This document shows positions 31,732 through 39,223 of a stretch of DNA of 42,570 nt, in pieces. This DNA comes from Myxococcales bacterium (GTDB taxonomy: Bacteria > Myxococcota > Myxococcia > Myxococcales > Myxococcaceae), in NCBI GenBank assembly GCA_020846875.1, contig JADLDB010000026.1:1-42570 (forward strand), given 5' to 3'. The notes under the pieces were generated by a model that was not told the origin of the DNA, made no database searches, and was given only the letters and a program-made list of their open reading frames with translations. Position numbers and translations under genes: made by a program. How positions within the stretch are numbered: position 1 is the first letter of the stretch; each line of letters starts with the position of its first letter.

Positions 31732-32678
31732 CGGCAGCGGCTCTCGTAGAGCTGTACCGGGTCGGCGATCCGCTCCGACGCGGTGAAGAAGGAGGTGCCG
31801 TCGGCCGAGTACGCCACCGCCTCCCCCTGGGGCTCCTGAGCGACGGCCACGTCCACGGGCGAGGCAGCGAAGAGCTTCTCGAAGTCCGTCTCCCCGGGCG
31901 GCAGGCGTAGCTGGACCAGGCGGTTGTACATGCGCAGCAGCACCGCGTCGCCGCAGGGGCTCACGTCGGCGGCGGTGAGGGGGCGATCCGTAGACGACGG
32001 CACCGTCAGCGTCGCCACGTAGTCGAGGACGTTGACGCCTTGAGGATCCAGCGCCGCGGGGAAGCGGTACACCTGGCTGGGGGCGGTGAGCTCCTTGGTG
32101 ACCAGGTACAGGCGGCCGGTCACCGGGTGGGCGAAGAGGGACTCGCAGTTGTGCTTCTCGCCGCCGGGGTACTCGAAGGCGATCCTCTCGAAGGGGACGG
32201 AGGCGGTGCCGCCGTCGGCGGGGAGCGCGGGCTCCGCCACGCGGAAGACGGCGTAGTCGGTACGCACCCTTCCGTTGTCGCCGGTGTCGCCCAGGTACAG
32301 GCAGGCGCCGGCGTCACAGGGACCCAGCGCGATGTCCTCCCAGTCCCGAGCCACGGCGCCGGGCAAGAGGAAGCGCCCCAGCGCGGCGCCGGTGGTGGAC
32401 AGCGCGAAGAAGCGCGCCAGGTCGCCGGAGTCGTTGTGCGCATACAGCACGCCCGGGTGCGCGCGGCTCGCGACCAGCCCGGACAGCTCCCCCAGCTCCG
32501 GATCGCCCAGCGGCCCCGCCACCCGCGGGTTCCCGAAGCGCGCGCAGCCGCAAGCCAGAGCGCCAGCGTCGACGGGGCCCGCGTCCCCTCCGTCTCCCGG
32601 CTCGGGCACGAAGGACGCGGCGGGGTGTTGGCAGGCGCCCAGGAGGGAGACGAGGACGAGGACGTGGGGGGCTCTCAC
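31728..32678 (-). CDS. Lipoprotein with beta-propeller-like (SdiA-regulated/esterase-like) domain
   Basis: This 316-residue protein has a lipoprotein signal ending in LLGAC (Cys16) and then an acidic Gly/Asp linker. The mature domain has ELSGLVAS, VLYAHNDSGD, DWEDIALGPC, LYLGDTGDN and ESLFAHPVTGRLYLVTKE, a pattern shared by secreted propeller proteins of the SdiA-regulated or esterase-like type. The conserved Asp/Asn sites may bind calcium. No catalytic triad is visible. The start is GTG at 32678, overlapping the upstream stop (GTGA). Its own stop overlaps the truncated gene in the same way. It is part of the dsbD operon, which suggests a disulfide-containing envelope protein (several Cys in the mature part). 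Confidence 0.75.
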   Translation of the reverse strand: MRAPHVLVLVSLLGACQHPAASFVPEPGDGGDAGPVDAGALACGCARFGNPRVAGPLGDPELGELSGLVASRAHPGVLYAHNDSGDLARFFALSTTGAALGRFLLPGAVARDWEDIALGPCDAGACLYLGDTGDNGRVRTDYAVFRVAEPALPADGGTASVPFERIAFEYPGGEKHNCESLFAHPVTGRLYLVTKELTAPSQVYRFPAALDPQGVNVLDYVATLTVPSSTDRPLTAADVSPCGDAVLLRMYNRLVQLRLPPGETDFEKLFAASPVDVAVAQEPQGEAVAYSADGTSFFTASERIADPVQLYESRCR

Positions 32679-33310
32679 ATCGACGCATCATGCACGATGC
32701 GCCAGCGCCCGTTGTACCGAATGAAGACGACGACGGTGTGCCCGCTGGCGGGCGGCTTGTCGGGGTACGTCAGCGTCCACTTCGCGGCGACGGTGGCCGA
32801 GTCGCCGGAGACGCGGAGATCGATCGGCTCCAGCGCCAGCTTCCCCATGGCCTTCGCGTCCGGGTACTTCTTCTTGTACCGGGCCAGCACCTCGGCGCGG
32901 CCCTTCGTCACGCCGGACGGAGAGACGAAGACGGCGTCGTCCGCGTAGGACTGGCAGAAGCCGTCGAGATCTCCTTTGCTCCACGCGGCGGCCTGGCGCG
33001 CGAGGTACGCCGTGAGCTCTTCGGCCTCGGTGCGGCGAAACACGCGCAGCGGAAAGGACGCCTTCTCGCCCGAGCGGTACACGACACTCAGCGTGGCGTC
33101 GCCCTCCGACATCCCGGTGAGCCGCAGCCGGCCGTTCCCCACCACGGCGAGGTCGGCGATCGGCTTCTCTCCCATCGCGCCGATGTTCGCCTTGGCCAGC
33201 GCGGGGATCTCTACCTCGAGGCTGGCCCCGACGCGGAGATCCCAGCCCTCGCCGGCCACCGCGGAGAACGAGGTCATCGACACCATCACCGCGATCCACC
33301 CGGACTTCAC
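32675..33310 (-). CDS. Secreted protein joining a CpaC/pilus-N domain to an NTF2-like domain
   Basis: The 211-residue protein has a signal peptide (SGWIAVMVSMTSFSAVAG). Residues about 25-95 match the pilus-formation N-terminal domain of CpaC-type secretins (LRVGASLEVEIPALAKANIG, IADLAVVGNGRLRLTGMSEG, DATLSVVY). Residues about 100-211 are an NTF2/SnoaL/DUF4440-like fold (LTAYLARQAAAWSKGDLDGF, DDAVFVSPSG, GRAEVLARY, NGRWRIVHDAS). The two halves are not usually joined, and no secretin domain follows. The start is taken as GTG at 33310 because it overlaps the dsbD stop (GTGA); a GTG at 33325 is the alternative. Function is unknown; an envelope binding role is inferred from the parts. Confidence 0.72.
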   Translation of the reverse strand: MKSGWIAVMVSMTSFSAVAGEGWDLRVGASLEVEIPALAKANIGAMGEKPIADLAVVGNGRLRLTGMSEGDATLSVVYRSGEKASFPLRVFRRTEAEELTAYLARQAAAWSKGDLDGFCQSYADDAVFVSPSGVTKGRAEVLARYKKKYPDAKAMGKLALEPIDLRVSGDSATVAAKWTLTYPDKPPASGHTVVVFIRYNGRWRIVHDASM

Positions 33311-34704
33311 GGCGAGGCGGAGCACGTCGCGATGGCCACCTTCTGCATCTCCTTCACGAACTTCTCCGGGGGCAAGAAGCCGGTGACGCGCGGCTCGGTG
33401 AGCACCTGTCCCAGCGGATCGACGAAGGCGACCGTGGGCAGGCCCTGGATGCCGAAGCGCTCGTACAAGCTCTCGAGCACGTCGTGATCCTCGGTGCCGT
33501 CCACCTTGATGGTGACGAAGCGGTGCGACTCGGCGGTGACGTCCTTCGAGACGTAGGTGTGCTGGTCGAGCTCCTTACAGGCGGCGCACCAGTCGGCGAA
33601 GAAGTCGATCATCACCGGCTTGCAGTCGTGCTTCGCCTGCGCCAGCGCCTGCTCGAAGGGATCGGCGGTGTTCACCTCGTGCGCGTCGAAGGTGAGCGTC
33701 CAGGTGAACTGATCGGCGCCCTCGGTGACGGGCGGCAGGGGGCTGGCCATGCGCACCAGGAAGGCCACCAGCAGCGCGGCGACGCCCAGCCCCTTGGCGA
33801 TCCACTGCCTGCCTTCCTTGAAGGACAGGTGCACCGCGCCCACCAGGACGCCCACGAAGGCCAGGCCCGCCGCCAGCGCGATCGCCCCGTTCTTCCCCAG
33901 CGCGGTGGCCACCGAGTTGACCAGCCCGCCGAACGGCTGGAAGGCGTCGCGCAGGTAGCCCGCGGCCAGCGCCAGCAGCGCGACGCCGAAGACGCTCTTC
34001 ACCCACTCCATCCACACCCCGCCCTTGGGCAGCCGCACGGTGAAGACGCCGATCAGGAAGAAGGGGACGCCGATGCCCAGCGCGTAGGTGAAGAGGAGCG
34101 CCCCGCCGACCAGCGGATCCTGCGTGCGCGACACCCAGGCCAGCACGCCCGTCAGCACCGGCCCCGTGCAGGGCGCCGCGAGGAAGCCGGCCACGCTGCC
34201 CATGAGGAAGGCGCCGATGACGCCCCCGCCGCCCACGTTGTTCAGCTTCGTGGCCAGGCCCGTGGGGAGCGCCAACTCGAAGGCGCCGAACATGGACGTC
34301 GCCAGCACCACCAGGAAGACCGCCAGGCCGACGACGATCCAGGTGTTGCCCAGCAGCGAGCCGAAGGCCTTGCCGGAGAGCGCCGCGAAGACGCCCAGCG
34401 CGCTGAAGACCGCGCCCATCCCGACAACGTACGCGGTGGTGAGGAGGAAGGCCCGGCCCCGGCTGTCCGCCTTGCGCGCGCCGAAGACGCCGACGGTGAT
34501 CGGGATCAGCGGGTACACGCAGGGGGTGAGCGCCGTGAGGAGCCCCCCGAGGAAGATGGTGCCTCCCGCCACCCACATCTGCCCGGACTCCAGCAGCGCC
34601 GAGGCGTCGAGCGCCGAAGTGGGTCCGGTGGGGAGGATGGACGGGACGATCGCCAGGCCGATCGCCGCCAGGAAAGCCAATCCGATGACCTGAACGCGCT
34701 GCAT
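33307..34704 (-). CDS. dsbD: Thiol:disulfide interchange protein DsbD, short form
   Basis: The 465-residue membrane protein carries reducing electrons from cytoplasmic thioredoxin across the inner membrane. It has the central DsbD/CcdA membrane domain with the redox pair Cys62 (TPCVYPLIPIT) and Cys179 (APCTGPVLTG), and a C-terminal periplasmic thioredoxin domain with WCAAC (Cys373, Cys376). Eight or so hydrophobic helices lie between 40 and 320. The N-terminal periplasmic DsbD-alpha domain of the E. coli enzyme is missing: only about 45 residues precede the first core helix. The start is ATG at 34704, with GAGGG just upstream. The stop overlaps the next gene. Likely clients are the Cys-containing secreted proteins encoded downstream. 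Confidence 0.9.
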   Translation of the reverse strand: MQRVQVIGLAFLAAIGLAIVPSILPTGPTSALDASALLESGQMWVAGGTIFLGGLLTALTPCVYPLIPITVGVFGARKADSRGRAFLLTTAYVVGMGAVFSALGVFAALSGKAFGSLLGNTWIVVGLAVFLVVLATSMFGAFELALPTGLATKLNNVGGGGVIGAFLMGSVAGFLAAPCTGPVLTGVLAWVSRTQDPLVGGALLFTYALGIGVPFFLIGVFTVRLPKGGVWMEWVKSVFGVALLALAAGYLRDAFQPFGGLVNSVATALGKNGAIALAAGLAFVGVLVGAVHLSFKEGRQWIAKGLGVAALLVAFLVRMASPLPPVTEGADQFTWTLTFDAHEVNTADPFEQALAQAKHDCKPVMIDFFADWCAACKELDQHTYVSKDVTAESHRFVTIKVDGTEDHDVLESLYERFGIQGLPTVAFVDPLGQVLTEPRVTGFLPPEKFVKEMQKVAIATCSASP

Positions 34705-34762
34705 GAGCCCTCTTGTATGCCAGAGAGCCACGCAGCGTTTCAGAGGTTTCGCGCAGTCGCCC

Positions 34763-36244
34763 TCAGCCCTTGGAGTTTTCGGGCTTTGGCTCCGCCTTCG
34801 GCAGCTGGAGGCCCGCGCTCCGGGCGAGCCCCATCACGCCTTCTACCGCGGCGGCGACGTAGCCGAAGGGGTTGGCGCCGTCGACGGCGGTGACGTGCAC
34901 CTCGCCCATCTTCTGCTGGAAGGCCTGGGCCAGCTCGGGCAGCTTGTTGGCGACGGCGAGCTGGATCACCTCGGGGGACAGCGTGTTCTCGATCTCGCGC
35001 TGACGCTCTGCGCGATCGAGCTCCAGCTTGGCGAGGTGCTGCTGCTTCAACACCTCCAGCTCCACGGTGCGCGCTTCGATCTCTGCCAGCACGCGCTTCG
35101 CCTCGGCGGCCTCGGCCTGGGATCGCAACAGCTCGATGGTCTGCGCTTCCTCGGCCAGGCGAGCCTGGTGCTCGAGGTGATCCTGCTCCGCGCGCAGGCG
35201 AATCGCCTCCATCTCGGCGCGAAGCTTCTCACCCTGGAGCGCGGCTTCGTTCGAGAGCTTGTCGAGCGCGGCGGACTGCTCGGCCAGGGTCTGGCGCTGC
35301 TTGAGCTCCTGCTGCACGGCGATGCGCGAGAGGTGCTGTTCGCGTTCGGAGGCAAGCTGTGCCGCCTTGATGGCCCGCTCCTGGGCGAGCCGCTGGTCTT
35401 CCACCCGCGCGTCGCTGGCCAGCTTCTCGAGCCGCGCCTCCTCTTCGGACGCCTGGGTGCGCCGGCGGATCTCGTCGGACGCCTCCACCTTGGCGAGCTG
35501 CAGCTGCCGCTGGGTGGACGTCTCGTCGGTGCGGACCGCGCGCTCCTTGGCCAGCTCCGCCTCGCGGGCCAGCCGCTCCTGATCCTGGCGGAAGCGCGCC
35601 TGCATGTTGGCGAACACCTGGGCGCTCATCACCTTCACGTCCTGGATCTCGATGGTGTCCACCACCAGGCCCCAGCCGCGATCGGTCGCGTCCTCCACGC
35701 GGCCGATGCCGGAGACGACGGGGGCGATCTCGCGGATGAGCTCGGTGGACAGCGCTTCCTTCCGCCGGGTGAGGCATTGCTCGACGGTGAGGTTGGCGAT
35801 CAGCCGCCGGGAGGCGCCCACGCACATCTCTTCCATCATCTGGGCCAGCTTCTCCTGCGCGCGCTCGGGGAAGCTGAAGTTCAGCATGCGAAAGGCGATC
35901 AAGGGCTCGGCGATCCGGTACACGGCGATGCCCGTCACCTTCACGCCCACCTTCTCCTGGGTGATCTGATCGGCGACGAAGTGCAGGCGCTGGATGCTGG
36001 TGGGGACGATCGCCACCGACTCCCACGGCCACTTGAAGAGGGTGGCGCCCTGCCCCTGCGAGGTGACGCGCCCGCCGCGCATGCGGATCAGAAACTCGCT
36101 GGGCTTCGCGCTGATCCACCCCCAGCGCTTGGTCTTCTCCGGATCCTCCTCCGGCTTCCCGCGCCGCCAGCCCTCGCTGTACCGGGTGGGCTGGTGATCG
36201 GACGGAAGCGACTGGACGATCCCGGACGGGACGGGGCGGCTCAT
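34763..36244 (-). CDS. SPFH/Band 7 protein with long coiled coil
   Basis: The 493-residue protein has an SPFH (stomatin/prohibitin/flotillin) domain at about 45-220, with TSIQRLHFVADQITQEKVGV, VYRIAEPLIAFRML and LVVDTIEIQDVKVMS. A Glu/Ala/Arg-rich coiled coil spans about 220-440, and the C-terminal region is small. No N-terminal transmembrane helix or signal peptide is seen, so membrane association, if any, would be peripheral. Flotillin-like proteins organise membrane microdomains and protein quality control. AGGAG lies eight bases before the ATG at 36244. dsbD begins 58 bases after its stop and could be co-transcribed. The gene is divergent from the isc operon across 251 bases. Confidence 0.83.
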   Translation of the reverse strand: MSRPVPSGIVQSLPSDHQPTRYSEGWRRGKPEEDPEKTKRWGWISAKPSEFLIRMRGGRVTSQGQGATLFKWPWESVAIVPTSIQRLHFVADQITQEKVGVKVTGIAVYRIAEPLIAFRMLNFSFPERAQEKLAQMMEEMCVGASRRLIANLTVEQCLTRRKEALSTELIREIAPVVSGIGRVEDATDRGWGLVVDTIEIQDVKVMSAQVFANMQARFRQDQERLAREAELAKERAVRTDETSTQRQLQLAKVEASDEIRRRTQASEEEARLEKLASDARVEDQRLAQERAIKAAQLASEREQHLSRIAVQQELKQRQTLAEQSAALDKLSNEAALQGEKLRAEMEAIRLRAEQDHLEHQARLAEEAQTIELLRSQAEAAEAKRVLAEIEARTVELEVLKQQHLAKLELDRAERQREIENTLSPEVIQLAVANKLPELAQAFQQKMGEVHVTAVDGANPFGYVAAAVEGVMGLARSAGLQLPKAEPKPENSKG

Positions 36245-36412
36245 GGTGGCTCCTGTGGCGAGGGGTGTCAGAGCACCTGTTCACCTTTGGGGCCGCCACA
36301 GCCGCCGCGTCATTTCAGGTGCTTGCCGCAAGCGTAGCGCAACGAATCGGAGCGAGCGCCCCAGCTTGACCCGCCTCACCCTGGAGCAGCGCCTAAGCCC
36401 TTGAAGTCACGG

Positions 36413-36437
36413 ATAGTGGACTTGACGAGTCCGCTTC
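36413..36437 (+). promoter_or_regulatory. IscR-like type 1 operator, upstream copy
   Basis: ATAGTGGACT-TGACG-AGTCCGCTT matches the E. coli IscR type 1 site (ATASYYGACT-N5-AGTCRRSTAT) in the ATA, the GACT-N5-AGTC core and several flanking positions. The arms AGTGGACT (36415-36422) and AGTCCGCT (36428-36435) are inverted repeats with one mismatch. It covers the -35 box, so a bound [2Fe-2S] Rrf2-family repressor would block RNA polymerase. Confidence 0.6.
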
Positions 36438-36451
36438 GGAACCGTTACAAG
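36422..36451 (+). promoter_or_regulatory. Promoter of the isc operon
   Basis: TTGACG (36422-36427) and TACAAG (36446-36451) with an 18-base spacer match the -35 at five and the -10 at four of six positions. Transcription would begin near 36458, leaving a 38-base leader before the iscS ATG, with GAGGG as ribosome site. Confidence 0.55.
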
Positions 36452-36458
36452 AGATCTC

Positions 36459-36483
36459 AATCTGGACTCCTTTGGTCCACATT
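36459..36483 (+). promoter_or_regulatory. IscR-like operator, downstream copy
   Basis: A second GACT-N5-GGTC site (core 36465-36477) lies 46 bases after the first, around the predicted transcription start. The arms TGGAC (36463-36467) and GTCCA (36475-36479) are inverted repeats. The match to the type 1 consensus is weaker than the first copy (GGTC for AGTC). A leader hairpin is an alternative reading. Confidence 0.4.
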
Positions 36484-36495
36484 CGAGGGTGAGTC

Positions 36496-37857
36496 ATGAA
36501 GCTGCCGATCTACATGGACTACCACGCCACCACGCCGATGGATCCGCGGGTGCTGGAGGCGATGGAGCCGTACTTCCATGACGACTTCGGCAACGCGGCG
36601 TCGCGCAACCACGCCTTCGGCTGGAAGGCCGAGGCGGCGGTGGAGAAGGCGCGCAAGCAGGTGGCGGCGCTGATCGGCGCCTCGGACAAAGAAATCGTCT
36701 TCACCTCCGGCGCGACCGAGTCGGACAACCTGGCGATCAAGGGCGTGCTCGAGTTCTACCGGGAGAAGGGCGATCACCTCGTCACGCTGCAGACCGAGCA
36801 CAAGGCGGTGCTGGACACCTGCAAGCGGCTCGAGCGGCAGCGCCAGGAGCGGATCGACGAGCTCAAGCTGATGCGCCTGATGGAGTTGACCGGCCGGGAC
36901 GTGAGCGGCGAGGAGCTGGCGGCCCTGGAGATCAAGCACGAGCTGGAGAAGGACGAGGTGCTCAAGCGCTGGATCGGCGCCGTCCGCACCGGGGCGCGCG
37001 TCACGTACCTGAAGCCGAAGAAGGACGGACTGGTCGATCTGGCGGAGCTGGAGGCGGCGATCACCGACAAGACGGTGCTGGTGTCGATCATGCTCGCCAA
37101 CAACGAGGTCGGCGTGGTGCAGCCCGTGGCCGAGATCGGCGCGCTGTGCCGGAAGAAGGGCGTGCTGTTCCACACCGACGCGGTGCAGGGCCTGGGCAAG
37201 GTGCCGTTCGACGTGGAGTCGTCGAAGGTGGATCTCGTCTCGATCACCGCGCACAAGATGTACGGGCCCAAGGGCGTGGGCGCCTTGTACGTCCGCCGGA
37301 AGCCGCGCGTGCGCCTCGCGCCGATCATCGACGGCGGCGGTCACGAGCGGGGCATGCGATCCGGCACGCTGAACGTCGCGGGGATCGTCGGCTTCGGGAA
37401 GGCCGCCGAGCTGGCGAAGGCGGAGCTGGAGGCCGAGGCGAAGCGCCTCCTGGCCCTGCGCGAGCGGCTGTGGAAGGGCCTGTCCGCGAAGCTGGACATG
37501 CTGCACCTCAACGGCTCGATGGAGCACCGGCTGCCGGGCAACCTGAACGTCTCCTTCGCGTACGTCGAGGGCGAGGCGCTGATGATGGCCATCAAGGACG
37601 TGGCCGTGTCTTCGGGCAGCGCGTGTACGTCGGCCTCGCTGGAGCCGTCCTACGTCCTGCGCGCGCTGGGCATCGACGAGGATCTGGCGCACTCGTCCAT
37701 CCGCTTCGGGCTGGGCCGCTTCACCACCGAGGAAGAGGTCGACTTCGTGATCGACCTGATGGTCAAAGCCGTCACGCGGCTGCGCGAGATGAGCCCGCTC
37801 TACGAGATGGCCCGCGAGGGCATCGATCTCAAGTCCATCCACTGGGCGGCACACTGA
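36496..37857 (+). CDS. iscS: Cysteine desulfurase IscS with a 50-residue insertion
   Basis: This 453-residue PLP enzyme takes sulfur from L-cysteine as a persulfide and passes it to IscU and other acceptors. Key residues are visible: His102 in EHKAVLD, PLP-lysine Lys254 in [10 protein letters not shown], and the persulfide Cys377 in [21 protein letters not shown] (E. coli His104, Lys206, Cys328). The His-Lys spacing is 152 instead of 102 residues, a 50-residue insertion at about 114-164 made of charged helix ([19 protein letters not shown]), placed before the [12 protein letters not shown] strand. The rest has the usual length. It is the first gene of iscS-iscU-iscA-hscB-hscA-fdx, with two IscR-like sites in the promoter. 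Confidence 0.97.
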   Translation: MKLPIYMDYHATTPMDPRVLEAMEPYFHDDFGNAASRNHAFGWKAEAAVEKARKQVAALIGASDKEIVFTSGATESDNLAIKGVLEFYREKGDHLVTLQTEHKAVLDTCKRLERQRQERIDELKLMRLMELTGRDVSGEELAALEIKHELEKDEVLKRWIGAVRTGARVTYLKPKKDGLVDLAELEAAITDKTVLVSIMLANNEVGVVQPVAEIGALCRKKGVLFHTDAVQGLGKVPFDVESSKVDLVSITAHKMYGPKGVGALYVRRKPRVRLAPIIDGGGHERGMRSGTLNVAGIVGFGKAAELAKAELEAEAKRLLALRERLWKGLSAKLDMLHLNGSMEHRLPGNLNVSFAYVEGEALMMAIKDVAVSSGSACTSASLEPSYVLRALGIDEDLAHSSIRFGLGRFTTEEEVDFVIDLMVKAVTRLREMSPLYEMAREGIDLKSIHWAAH

Positions 37858-37873
37858 TTCTCAGGAGGTCCGT

Positions 37874-38293
37874 ATGGCGTACACCGACAAGGTCATCGAA
37901 CACTTCGAGCACAGCCGGAACGTCGGCACCCTGGACAAGGATGATCCGAACGTGGGGACGGGCCTGGTAGGCGCGCCCGCGTGCGGCGACGTGATGCGCC
38001 TGCAGCTCAAGATCACCGACGACGGCACCATCCAGGACGCGAAGTTCAAGACGTTCGGCTGCGGCTCGGCGATCGCCTCGTCCTCGCTCGTCACCGAGTG
38101 GGTGAAAGGCAAGTCCATCGAGGACGCGGTGAAGATCACCAACAAAGAGATCGCGAAGGAGCTCTCGCTGCCTCCGGTGAAGATCCACTGCAGCGTGCTG
38201 GCCGAGGACGCGATCAAGGCGGCGATCAAGGACTTCCAGGAGAAGCGCGCCAAGCGGCTCGGCCCGGCGGCGGCGGCCTCGGAGACGCGATGA
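37874..38293 (+). CDS. iscU: Iron-sulfur cluster scaffold IscU
   Basis: The 139-residue scaffold builds a [2Fe-2S] cluster from IscS sulfur and iron. The three ligand cysteines fall at Cys37 (GAPACGD), Cys63 (FGCGSAIASSS) and Cys106 (KIHCSV), the same numbers as in E. coli IscU, and Asp39 is present. LPPVK (99-103) is the HscA-binding motif, fitting the presence of hscA in the operon. A strong AGGAGG lies five bases before the ATG at 37874. The C-terminal tail (RLGPAAAASETR) is slightly longer than usual. The stop overlaps the start of iscA (ATGA). Confidence 0.98.
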   Translation: MAYTDKVIEHFEHSRNVGTLDKDDPNVGTGLVGAPACGDVMRLQLKITDDGTIQDAKFKTFGCGSAIASSSLVTEWVKGKSIEDAVKITNKEIAKELSLPPVKIHCSVLAEDAIKAAIKDFQEKRAKRLGPAAAASETR

Positions 38294-38682
38294 TGACCCA
38301 GACCGTCGCCACGCAGACCCCGGCGGCTCCCCTCTCGGTCGGCAGGCCCGCCGGGAAGGGCATCGGCCTGGCCGACAACGCGGTGGAGCGCTTGAAGCGC
38401 CTCTTGTCCGAGCGCAACACCCCCGAGGCTGGCCTGCGGATCGCGGTGAAGGGCGGCGGCTGCTCAGGCCTCGCGTACCACATGGAGTGGGCGGAGAAGG
38501 CGAAGGAGCGGGACAAGGTGTTCGAGCGCGAAGGCGTGCGCGTCTTCGTGGATCCCAAGAGCTACCTGTACCTGATGGGCACGGAGCTCGTGTACGAGGA
38601 AGGACTGCTCGCCTCGGGCTTCAAGCTCAAGAACCCGAACGAGAAGGCTGCGTGCGGCTGCGGCGAGTCCTTCACCGTCTGA
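38290..38682 (+). CDS. iscA: Iron-sulfur cluster carrier IscA
   Basis: The 130-residue A-type carrier has the three conserved cysteines: Cys58 in GGGCSGLAY, and Cys122 and Cys124 in ACGCGESF. About 25 extra residues (TQTVATQTPAAPLSVGRPAG) precede the usual N terminus (GIGLADNAVERLK). The ATG at 38290 overlaps the iscU stop (ATGA); the adjacent ATG at 38293 is equally possible and gives one residue less. A-type proteins deliver clusters to [4Fe-4S] apo-proteins. hscB begins 19 bases downstream. Confidence 0.96.
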   Translation: MMTQTVATQTPAAPLSVGRPAGKGIGLADNAVERLKRLLSERNTPEAGLRIAVKGGGCSGLAYHMEWAEKAKERDKVFEREGVRVFVDPKSYLYLMGTELVYEEGLLASGFKLKNPNEKAACGCGESFTV

Positions 38683-38701
38683 CGCGAGGGCTGGCGCGGA
38701 C

Positions 38702-39223
38702 ATGGACTACTTCGAGCTGTACGGAATTCCACGCAGCGCGGAGCTCGACGTGAAGGCGCTCGAGCAGCGCTTCCGCGAGCTGTCGCTCGAGGTGCACCCG
38801 GACCGCCTGGTGGGCGCCGACGCGCACGCCCGCAGGGTGGCCGCCGAGAAGACCGCGTCGCTCAACGAGGGCGTCCGGGTGCTGAAAGATCCGGTGCGGC
38901 GCGCGCTGTACCTCTTGAAGCTCAAGGGCGTGGACCTCGAGAGCGAGCAGGCGGCGGCGAAGCTGCAGATGCCGCTGGAGTTCCTCGAGGAGATCATGGG
39001 GCGCCGCGAGGCGCTGGAGGGCGTGAAGGTGAAGCGCGATCTCGATCGGGCGCACGCCATGGCCGCGGAGATCCGCACCGCCCGTGACGCGCACCTGGCC
39101 CAGGCGAAGGCCGCGCTGGAGAAGGACGACGTTCCAGCCGCCACGCAGGCGCTCGGACGGCTGCGCTACTACGCGCGCTTCCTCGAAGAGGTGGACGCGT
39201 TCGAAGAGGAGCTGCTGTCGTGA
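38702..39223 (+). CDS. hscB: Fe-S assembly co-chaperone HscB
   Basis: This 173-residue J-protein presents IscU to HscA and stimulates its ATPase. The J-domain carries VHPDR with His32-Pro33-Asp34, the same positions as in E. coli HscB. The C-terminal three-helix domain contains [18 protein letters not shown], the IscU-binding face. The start is ATG at 38702 ([10 protein letters not shown]), typical of the family. Its stop overlaps hscA (GTGA). No zinc-finger Cys motif is present at the N terminus. Confidence 0.96.
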   Translation: MDYFELYGIPRSAELDVKALEQRFRELSLEVHPDRLVGADAHARRVAAEKTASLNEGVRVLKDPVRRALYLLKLKGVDLESEQAAAKLQMPLEFLEEIMGRREALEGVKVKRDLDRAHAMAAEIRTARDAHLAQAKAALEKDDVPAATQALGRLRYYARFLEEVDAFEEELLS

